NCBI GenBank assembly: GCA_003153055.1
Contig: PMBV01000184.1
Coordinates: 1 to 25,049, forward strand
From: Myxococcales bacterium
GTDB taxonomy: Bacteria; Myxococcota; Myxococcia; Myxococcales; Myxococcaceae
DNA length: 25,049 nucleotides
Direction of reading: 5' to 3'
Positions 1 through 5,535 of this stretch are shown here, piece after piece (within the stretch, counting starts at the first letter, position 1; the number at the start of each line of letters is the position of its first letter). Position numbers and translations under genes: made by a program. The notes below the pieces were generated by a model. The model was not told where the DNA came from, did no database searches, and saw only the letters and a list, made by a program, of their open reading frames with translations.

Positions 1-543
1 ATTCGCAAGTACTCGAAGGGCATGATTCAGCGCATCTCCCTCGCACAAGCGCTCGTCAACACTCCGAAACTCCTGATTCTGGACGAGCCGACGTCTGGCC
101 TTGATGTATTGGGGCGACAGCTCGTACGCGATATCATTCTCGCGGAGCGACGCAGAGGAGCTACCGTTCTCTTCTGCAGCCACATCATTCCAGACGTCGA
201 GGCACTCTGCGATCGAGTCGCCGTTTTGGTAGGAGGCAGGCTCGTCCGCGAAGGAAAGGTCTCGGACCTCCTGTCTGGAGAACAGACGCAAGTAGAGCTG
301 TCCCTCGAGGAGATTGGCGCCGACTTGTTCGCGAAGATTCAAGCCATTGCCTCATGCGAGCGGGTCGCAGAGCGCGCGACAGTACGGTGTGACGAAGCGC
401 GGCTGAACGAGATACTAAAGGCAGTATTGATGGGAAACGGGCGAGTGATGTCGCTGCAGCGAACTCGCTACTCACTCGAGACCCTATTCCTCGACACGCT
501 CAAGACGTCGGACACCCGTTCGATAGGAAGCGAGATCTCATGA
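1..543 (+). CDS. ABC transporter ATP-binding protein, 3' part (5' end outside window)
   Basis: The reading frame is open from base 1, so the gene begins before the window; the Walker A half is missing. Visible in order are an ABC signature variant (YSKGMIQR, bases 10-33) in place of LSGGQ, Walker B with the D-loop (LLILDEPTSGLD, about bases 70-105) and the switch histidine in FCSHI (about 172-186). About 110 residues of C-terminal accessory region follow. By family this is the ATPase of an ABC-2 type exporter acting at the inner membrane; the YSKGM signature is common in the Nos/CcmA-like drug and maturation exporter group. Its stop overlaps the start of the permease by 4 bases (ATGA), so the two are translationally coupled. 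The substrate cannot be told from the sequence. Codon use is less GC-biased than in the genes after 1377. Confidence 0.93.
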   Translation: MRKYSKGMIQRISLAQALVNTPKLLILDEPTSGLDVLGRQLVRDIILAERRRGATVLFCSHIIPDVEALCDRVAVLVGGRLVREGKVSDLLSGEQTQVELSLEEIGADLFAKIQAIASCERVAERATVRCDEARLNEILKAVLMGNGRVMSLQRTRYSLETLFLDTLKTSDTRSIGSEIS

Positions 544-1307
544 GCGTGCTGGCCGCGCTAGTACTCAATGGTTTTCGTGAAGCAGTTCGCAATCGCGTGA
601 CTGTAGTCGTCTTCGTCTTCGCGTTCATCATGATCTTCTCGTCGACCGTCGCGCTCGACATGACGGTTGCTACCTTTGAACGCGTCATGACCGACTTGGG
701 ACTCGGGGTGATGGGTCTCATCACCATGTTTCTGACCATCTTCCTGGCGAGCGGGCTCATCCCCAAGGAGATCGAGAGGCGCACCATCTTCATGGTGCTC
801 GCCAAGCCGGTCAGTCGGACTTCGTTCATCGTCGGTCGATTCTTCGGAAATGTGCTGACTGTGTATTCCATCACCCTCGTGATGACAGTCTTGTTCATAG
901 CCCAGCTCGTGGCAAATGGGGTCACTCCTCGCACGACGCATTGGGTGTCTATCGGGGGGCTGTGCCTGCAAACGCTCGTACTCACTGCGGTCGCCTTTGC
1001 CCTGGCCTCTTCGACGTCGCAGCTCGTAACCGCGGTCGCTTCGATTAGCCTGTATTCGATCGGTCACCTCGAGCCCGATCTCTACGTGATGGCGGAGCGC
1101 TCACACTCCGAGGGACTGAAATGGATAGGCAAGGCTCTCTATTATGTCCTGCCAAACCTCGACCGGCTCAGCTTCAGCTCACGAGCGACCTACGACGACC
1201 CCGTCAGTTGGGCTGAATTTGGACTCGCCGCTGGATACGCACTCGCCTATTCGGTGGTGATGCTCGTAATCGCGTCAGCACTTTTCGAACGTAGAGACTT
1301 CAAGTAG
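540..1307 (+). CDS. ABC-2 type transporter permease (NosY-like)
   Basis: A 255-residue integral membrane protein with about six hydrophobic segments: near residues 20-42, 55-75, 104-125, 140-158, 160-178 and 228-248. The stretch LIPKEIERRTIFMVLAKPVS, between the second and third segments, is the typical cytoplasmic coupling region of NosY-like ABC-2 permeases (COG1277-type). It starts with ATG inside the stop region of the ATPase gene (4-base overlap) and forms the membrane half of that exporter. It ends in a charged tail (ERRDFK). A perfect 11-bp inverted repeat follows the stop and probably ends the transcript. The substrate is unknown. Family assignment is firm; any role in cofactor or copper-enzyme maturation would be a guess. 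Confidence 0.88.
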   Translation: MSVLAALVLNGFREAVRNRVTVVVFVFAFIMIFSSTVALDMTVATFERVMTDLGLGVMGLITMFLTIFLASGLIPKEIERRTIFMVLAKPVSRTSFIVGRFFGNVLTVYSITLVMTVLFIAQLVANGVTPRTTHWVSIGGLCLQTLVLTAVAFALASSTSQLVTAVASISLYSIGHLEPDLYVMAERSHSEGLKWIGKALYYVLPNLDRLSFSSRATYDDPVSWAEFGLAAGYALAYSVVMLVIASALFERRDFK

Positions 1308-1318
1308 CAAACGTAGAC

Positions 1319-1356
1319 CTTCTGGCCTGTAGTTTTCCACGCACTCAGGCCAGAAG
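1319..1356. terminator. Perfect hairpin between convergent genes, possible bidirectional terminator
   Basis: CTTCTGGCCTG at 1319-1329 pairs perfectly with CAGGCCAGAAG at 1346-1356 across a 16-base loop. It sits in the 69-base gap between the stop of the permease (plus) and the stop of the 294-residue gene (minus). There is no clear T-run on either side, so it is not a textbook intrinsic terminator, but position and symmetry fit a two-way terminator. Confidence 0.55.
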
Positions 1357-1376
1357 ATCCAACCGCTGTTCCCACA

Positions 1377-2261
1377 TCAGTGGTGGTGATGCCCGCCGGT
1401 CTTCTGGTGCGCGAGCTCAAGCCGCCGGTCCACTTCCTTCGCGAACGAGAGATCGACCTCGGTCTGGTCGAGCACCCGAGCAAGCAAGTGCGCCGCCGAG
1501 TCGGCCAGGTGCCACTGCCCCGTGGCCGCCGCCGCATCGAACAGCCCGAGGCCCACGGCCTTCACGGCCTCCCATGCCTCGATCTGGAACAATGCGTCGA
1601 AGGCGTGGTACCGCGCGAAGATGTCACGGGCCTCTTCCGACGCCCAGCCCTTCAGGTCCGCCACGGCCGCTTCCCGCTCCCCTGACGTCGCTCGCACGAC
1701 CGCCACGGCACAGCCCTTTCGATCCGGGAACAGCACCTCGTGAATCGCCGCGATCCGCAGCGCCTCGTCGCGCTTGCCCGCCTTCGCCAAGAGCCTCGGT
1801 AGGTCTCCAAACGGCCTCGCCCAGGGCTCGAGAATGCCGACGAGCTCGCCGACGAAGGACTCCAGCCTCGACGCTTCCTTCGACAGGCCCGCCAACAGCC
1901 CATCGGCGCGATCGAGCAGAGGAACGAGCTCGTCGCTCCCTCCGTCGACCACCTTCACGCCCACCACCGTCAGCTCCACCAGCGTACTGGCGACCTTCCT
2001 CGGCGTGGGACGGTCGGGAAACAACCGCTCGAGCAGCTCGTTGGCCGCCGCGTACGGGAACACCTCGAACTGGCCCTTGCCCTTCCACCCCGCCCGCCAG
2101 TCCTGAGCCACCTCCATCGGAGTCCGCTCACCCGCTGCCGCCTTTACGCCCACCTCGTCGAGCATCACCCCATAATGGTTCAAAGTCCCCAAGATGGCGG
2201 ACGTCGAATAGGCGCCGAGCCCCTTCTCTCTCCACTGCTTGTCTACGCGTTCTTCCGACAT
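1377..2261 (-). CDS. Hypothetical protein with predicted helical repeats and a natural HHHH tail
   Basis: A 294-residue soluble protein with no signal peptide or membrane segment; I do not recognise a named family. The start was chosen at 2261 because GGGAGG lies six bases upstream, although the frame stays open further upstream. Residues from about 140 on are rich in Ala, Leu and charged residues in a pattern that suggests TPR- or HEAT-like paired helices (for example DEALRIAAIHEVLFP and WHLADSAAHLLARVL). The protein ends in GGHHHH just before the stop. It is convergent with the ABC permease and divergent from the cytochrome c peroxidase, with a 165-base shared upstream region. Function cannot be assigned from sequence; scaffold or binding roles are typical of such repeats, but that is inference. 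Confidence 0.8.
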   Translation of the reverse strand: MSEERVDKQWREKGLGAYSTSAILGTLNHYGVMLDEVGVKAAAGERTPMEVAQDWRAGWKGKGQFEVFPYAAANELLERLFPDRPTPRKVASTLVELTVVGVKVVDGGSDELVPLLDRADGLLAGLSKEASRLESFVGELVGILEPWARPFGDLPRLLAKAGKRDEALRIAAIHEVLFPDRKGCAVAVVRATSGEREAAVADLKGWASEEARDIFARYHAFDALFQIEAWEAVKAVGLGLFDAAAATGQWHLADSAAHLLARVLDQTEVDLSFAKEVDRRLELAHQKTGGHHHH

Positions 2262-2426
2262 TTCGTTCCTCCCACGGCGGGACGGGGGAGAAAGCACGTC
2301 GCCGCGAACAAGCAAAGCGTTGTCCACCAGCTCCCCAGAGTGACCTGGGTACCAGAGCCGCTCCCCTTGGGCCGCTACACCTCCCTTGCGCGTCACGACC
2401 TTCATCGACGCTCGAGGAGGACCCAC

Positions 2427-3464
2427 ATGAATCCGCGCCTGGCCATCGTCCTGGCCCTTGTCGCACCCATCGCGCTGGCCCAGACGAGAATCCCCCGCCG
2501 CGCTCCTGCGCCCCCAGACAACCCCATCACCGAAGAGAAGATCGCCCTGGGCCGCCAGCTCTTCTTCGACCCCAGGCTGTCCCTCGACGGCACGGTGTCC
2601 TGCCACACCTGTCACCGGGTGATCGCCGGCGCCTGGGCCATCGACGGCGCCGACGGGCTCCCCACCTCCATCGGAGTCCACGGCCGCCGAGGCACTCGCA
2701 ACGCCCCAACGGTCCTCAACTCGGGGCTCCGCAGCGCCCTCTTCTGGGACGGCCGAGCCACCTCCCTCGAGGAGCAGGCCGTGGGCCCTCTGGTGAACCC
2801 CGTCGAGATGGCCATGCCGGATCTCGCCACCGTCGTGACCGTCGTCGACGGCATCCCAGGGTACCGCGCGGCGTTCGCCGAGGCCTTCGCCGCTGAGCGC
2901 GCCCCAGGGCAGCGCCTCACCATCGACGAGGTCGCCAAGGCCATCGCGACCTACGAGCGAACGCTGATGACCCCCGACTCGCCCTTCGATCGCTTCCTCG
3001 CTGGCGACGAGACGGCCTTGAGCCCCCGCGCCCGCGGCGGCTGGGAGCTCTTCCGCAGCCTCGGCTGCCTCGGTTGTCACGGCACCACCACGTTCTCCGG
3101 CGACGACTTCTTCCTCCGCATGCCCGCTAACCCCGTCGACGACTTCGAGTACCTCCTGGGCTTCAGCAAGGACCGCGGCCGGGCCAACGTCACCGGGCGA
3201 GGCAAGGACGTCAACTTCTGGCGCGTCCCCTCCCTACGCAACGTCGCCCTCACCGCCCCCTACTTCCACAACGGCCTGGTGCCCACCCTCGAGCAAGCCG
3301 TGCGCATCATGGCCCGAGTCCAGCTCCGCCGCGTGCTCGAGGAAGAGGAGGTCAAGGACCTGGTGGCCTTCCTGAACAGCCTCACCGGCCAGCTCCCCGA
3401 GCAGACCCAGCCTGAGCTCCCTGGCTTCACGATGTGGACCGCCGCCGCTCCAACGGCCCCATGA
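2427..3464 (+). CDS. Di-heme cytochrome c peroxidase (CcpA/MauG family)
   Basis: A 345-residue exported protein. The start at 2427 is supported by GAGGAGG six bases upstream and by an immediate signal peptide (hydrophobic residues 5-18, likely cut near Ala-Gln 18-19). Two heme c attachment sites are present: CHTCH at residues 59-63 and CLGCH at 214-218. Between them lie family hallmarks such as NAPTVLNSG, LFWDGRATSLEEQA and GPLVNPVEM; near the end is RVPSLRNVALTAPYFHNG. By family it reduces hydrogen peroxide in the periplasm using electrons from small cytochromes; some relatives instead carry out MauG-like oxidations. The length is normal for the family. It stands alone, reading into the region before the T2SS locus, and a loose inverted repeat at 3554-3607 follows. 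Confidence 0.93.
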   Translation: MNPRLAIVLALVAPIALAQTRIPRRAPAPPDNPITEEKIALGRQLFFDPRLSLDGTVSCHTCHRVIAGAWAIDGADGLPTSIGVHGRRGTRNAPTVLNSGLRSALFWDGRATSLEEQAVGPLVNPVEMAMPDLATVVTVVDGIPGYRAAFAEAFAAERAPGQRLTIDEVAKAIATYERTLMTPDSPFDRFLAGDETALSPRARGGWELFRSLGCLGCHGTTTFSGDDFFLRMPANPVDDFEYLLGFSKDRGRANVTGRGKDVNFWRVPSLRNVALTAPYFHNGLVPTLEQAVRIMARVQLRRVLEEEEVKDLVAFLNSLTGQLPEQTQPELPGFTMWTAAAPTAP

Positions 3465-3553
3465 CCTTCTTTCGAACCCGGGCCTGCGCGCCGCCGGTGC
3501 CAAGTCCCTCAACCAGCGCGAGGCCGCCCAGCGCGCCCAGTACCTGGCCGAGG

Positions 3554-3607
3554 GCTCAAGGGGCCGCTGAGCGACTCGTCGAGCACCTGGCCGAGCAGCC
3601 CTTGAGC
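3554..3607. repeat. Inverted repeat downstream of the peroxidase gene
   Basis: GCTCAAGGGGC (3554-3564) pairs with GCCCTTGAGC (3598-3607), with one bulged G, around a loop of about 33 bases. It has no T-run. It could help end the peroxidase transcript, but the long loop makes this uncertain. The surrounding gap (3465-3722) also contains a short open run of Ala/Gln/Arg-rich codons (about 3485-3570) that may be a coding relic; nothing in it is recognisable. Confidence 0.3.
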
Positions 3608-3636
3608 GACGGTTCGTCAGCTGGGACCAACCCCGG

Positions 3637-3651
3637 GTGACCATCTGTCAT
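3637..3651. promoter_or_regulatory. Candidate activator site upstream of the GspC-like gene
   Basis: GTGACC-ATC-TGTCAT is an imperfect palindrome matching the perfect GTGACA-AAA-TGTCAC at 4512-4526. Its centre is 50 bases upstream of the -24 GG of the sigma-54-like element at 3693. At gspC the corresponding distance is 59, about one helical turn more. I infer a binding site for an enhancer-binding protein. Confidence 0.45.
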
Positions 3652-3692
3652 CCCGTCGGCGCGAGGGTCCGAGACGTTCAGAGCGCTTGTGC

Positions 3693-3708
3693 TGGCACGG
3701 AGGGCGCA
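3693..3708 (+). promoter_or_regulatory. Sigma-54-like -24/-12 element before the GspC-like gene
   Basis: TGGCACG (3693-3699) is a perfect -24 box. GCGCA (3704-3708) replaces TTGCA at -12, keeping the essential GC. GG and GC are 12 bases apart as required. The expected transcript start is near 3719, only four bases before the ATG at 3723. The weaker -12 box lowers confidence. Confidence 0.45.
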
Positions 3709-3722
3709 CCCCCCCCGAAGCC

Positions 3723-4484
3723 ATGCGCTTCCTGCACGCCTCCTTCTTCGCTGGCCTCGGACTGACGCTGGGCGCGCTGGCCTCCACGGCCCTGGAGGCA
3801 GTGCTCCTCTCGACGCCTCGCTTCGGGCCACAGCCACCCGTGGAGCTCGAGCGCCAGCCGAGCCTCAGTCCCGTGACGCTCGGCGCGCTCCTCGAGCTCC
3901 CCGACCACGCCGACGCTTCAGCCAGCCCGCCCGAGGAGGCGCCCCTTCCCCAACCCCACCTCGTCGGAACGCTGGCGCCCACTTTCGCGGCCATCATCGA
4001 CGACGACGGACACATGCGCACCCTCGCGGTAGGCGAGACGCTCGGTGAGACCTCGGTCGTGGCCGTGGAGCACTTCGCGGTCACCTTCAGCCACCGGGGG
4101 CGTCGCTTCAGGGCCGAGGTCGCCCACCCCGCTGCACGACGGCCCTCCACTCCAGGTGCCATCGTGCTCCCCCGAAGCGCGGTCGATCGTGCCCTGGGCT
4201 CCTTCTCTGAGCTCCTCGCCACCACCCAGTTCGTCCCGGTGTTCTCGGAAGGACCCAACCGAACCCTGAGCGGATTCCGGCTCCAGCGCCTCGGCGACCG
4301 CTCGATCCTCTCGACGGTGGGCCTGCTCCCTCAAGACATCATCCAACAAGTCAACGGCCTCGACCTCTCGAGCCCCGGCCACCTCGCCCAACTCCTGGCC
4401 CTGGCCCCCACCGCCACCCACGTCGACGTCGACCTGATCCGTGGTGGCCAGCCCCGTCGCCTGTCCGTCGAGCTCGGGCCCTGA
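3723..4484 (+). CDS. GspC-like T2SS inner-membrane protein with PDZ domain (paralogue)
   Basis: A 253-residue protein with the layout of GspC: a short N-terminus, one hydrophobic anchor (about residues 6-27), a Pro-rich linker, an HR-like beta domain from about residue 80 (LVGTLAPTFAAIIDDDG...) and a C-terminal PDZ domain (about 165-253, with GLLPQDIIQQVNGLDLSSP). The PDZ part aligns by eye with gspC next door, which has IGIQNGDVIKRINGYDLNSP. In the T2SS, HR binds the secretin N0 domain and PDZ contributes to substrate selection. The ATG at 3723 was chosen because the anchor follows at once; no ribosome site is close to it (GGAGGG is 18 bases away). It lies 123 bases before gspC and has its own sigma-54-like element. 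It may be a duplicate adapted to other substrates, or a mixed partner of GspC. Confidence 0.8.
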   Translation: MRFLHASFFAGLGLTLGALASTALEAVLLSTPRFGPQPPVELERQPSLSPVTLGALLELPDHADASASPPEEAPLPQPHLVGTLAPTFAAIIDDDGHMRTLAVGETLGETSVVAVEHFAVTFSHRGRRFRAEVAHPAARRPSTPGAIVLPRSAVDRALGSFSELLATTQFVPVFSEGPNRTLSGFRLQRLGDRSILSTVGLLPQDIIQQVNGLDLSSPGHLAQLLALAPTATHVDVDLIRGGQPRRLSVELGP

Positions 4485-4511
4485 CGTGATGACAGCTCGG
4501 TCGACAAGCCG

Positions 4512-4526
4512 GTGACAAAATGTCAC
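4512..4526. promoter_or_regulatory. Perfect palindrome, candidate enhancer site for gspC
   Basis: GTGACA-AAA-TGTCAC is a perfect inverted repeat with 6-bp arms. Its centre (4519) is 59 bases upstream of the -24 GG of the sigma-54 element and about 84 bases upstream of the predicted transcript start, in the usual range for enhancer-binding proteins. A close match lies before the GspC-like gene. The likely binder is the FHA activator encoded at 18443-20095, but this is inference. Confidence 0.6.
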
Positions 4527-4576
4527 TCCGGCCCCCCCATCCTTCGTCCAATCGAGGGGTATTCCTGGGAAATTCG

Positions 4577-4592
4577 TGGCACTTGCCTTGCT
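4577..4592 (+). promoter_or_regulatory. Sigma-54 (RpoN) promoter of the gsp operon
   Basis: TGGCAC (4577-4582) and TTGCT (4588-4592) match the -24/-12 consensus, with GG and GC exactly 12 bases apart. The predicted start of transcription is about 4603, five bases before the GTG chosen for gspC, implying a nearly leaderless message. A perfect palindrome sits upstream and a sigma-54 activator gene lies at the end of the same gene cluster. Confidence 0.7.
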
Positions 4593-4607
4593 GTTTCGGG
4601 ACCAATC

Positions 4608-5528
4608 GTGGAACGGCTGTTCAAACGAAACTTCTGGGTCGTCAACCTGCTCTTCATCTTCGGGGCCGGGGCCTTGGTGGCTCGCACCGGCAACGCCTTC
4701 ATCGAGAGCGCGCTGCTCCCCTTGCCCAGTGGGAAGGGCGCAACGGCCAAGGCACCGGTGGCGAAGGTCGAGCAGCAGGCGACCCTGACCATCGAGGCGC
4801 TCGCCAAGGTGACGGGGCTCCCGCTGCCGCCGCCCGAGCCGACGGTGACCGAGCCGACCGTTCCGGTGGTCGACCTCTCCTCGGCGCCAGTGAAGTCGAG
4901 CCTGAGGGTGAAGCTCCTGGGCACGCTGGTCAACGAGGCGAACCCCGAGTGGTCCATCGCCAGCATTCAAGACGTGACGACGCTCCGGTCGAGCACCTAC
5001 ATGTTGCACGATCAAATCCAGGGCGCCGACGTCGTCGAGATCGAGCGCCTGAGGGTCATCGTCATCAACAACAACCGCCGGGAGTACATCGACGGAACCG
5101 CGGGTGATGGCACGGCGGTCGCCGCGGTCACCAACATCGCAGCGCCACCGAAGAACGACCAGGCCCCTCCCTCGGTCGCCCTGGGCCAAGGGGTCAAGCA
5201 GCTGTCAGAGAACGACTACGAGCTGCCCCGCGGAGAGATCGATCGCACCCTTTCCAACCTGAACGACGTGGCCATGCAGGCCCGCATCGTGCCGGCCTTC
5301 AAAGACGGCCAGGCTCAGGGCTTCAAGCTCTTCTCGATTCGCCCCGACTCCATCTACACGAAGATCGGCATCCAGAACGGGGACGTCATCAAGCGCATCA
5401 ACGGCTACGACTTGAACAGCCCCGAGAAGGCGCTGGAAATCTATTCCAAGCTGAAAGAGGCCTCCCGCATCGACATCGAGGTCGAGCGCAATGGGGCCGC
5501 CGTCCGCAAGACCTACAACGTCCGTTGA
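4608..5528 (+). CDS. gspC: Type II secretion system protein GspC
   Basis: A 306-residue bitopic inner-membrane protein. The start was set at GTG 4608, so that MERLFKRNF precedes the single membrane segment (about residues 9-25). An earlier in-frame GTG at 4512 lies inside the palindromic regulatory site and is less likely. After a Pro-rich linker (about 70-95) comes the HR domain (about 99-165, beginning LRVKLLGTLVNE) and a C-terminal PDZ domain (about 223-306, with NGDVIKRINGYDLNSP). GspC links the inner-membrane platform to the secretin and helps recognise cargo. The stop is seven bases before gspD. Transcription probably starts at the sigma-54 element at 4577. It is longer than the GspC-like paralogue upstream because of a longer linker. 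Confidence 0.93.
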   Translation: MERLFKRNFWVVNLLFIFGAGALVARTGNAFIESALLPLPSGKGATAKAPVAKVEQQATLTIEALAKVTGLPLPPPEPTVTEPTVPVVDLSSAPVKSSLRVKLLGTLVNEANPEWSIASIQDVTTLRSSTYMLHDQIQGADVVEIERLRVIVINNNRREYIDGTAGDGTAVAAVTNIAAPPKNDQAPPSVALGQGVKQLSENDYELPRGEIDRTLSNLNDVAMQARIVPAFKDGQAQGFKLFSIRPDSIYTKIGIQNGDVIKRINGYDLNSPEKALEIYSKLKEASRIDIEVERNGAAVRKTYNVR

Positions 5529-5535
5529 GCACCCT

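Noticed and set aside
1574..2896. Pro/Arg-rich open frame on the plus strand
   Set aside because: It lies opposite the 294-residue gene and runs out of frame through the peroxidase gene.
2262..3080. Upstream extension of the minus-strand 294-residue gene
   Set aside because: The extension crosses the peroxidase coding region; the GGGAGG site places the start at 2261.
3485..3570. Short Ala/Gln/Arg-rich open run after the peroxidase gene
   Set aside because: About 25 codons with no start, no ribosome site and no recognisable family; at most a relic.
4512..4607. GTG at 4512 as an earlier start for gspC
   Set aside because: It lies in the perfect palindrome and upstream of the sigma-54 element, and would put 32 unlikely residues before the membrane anchor.
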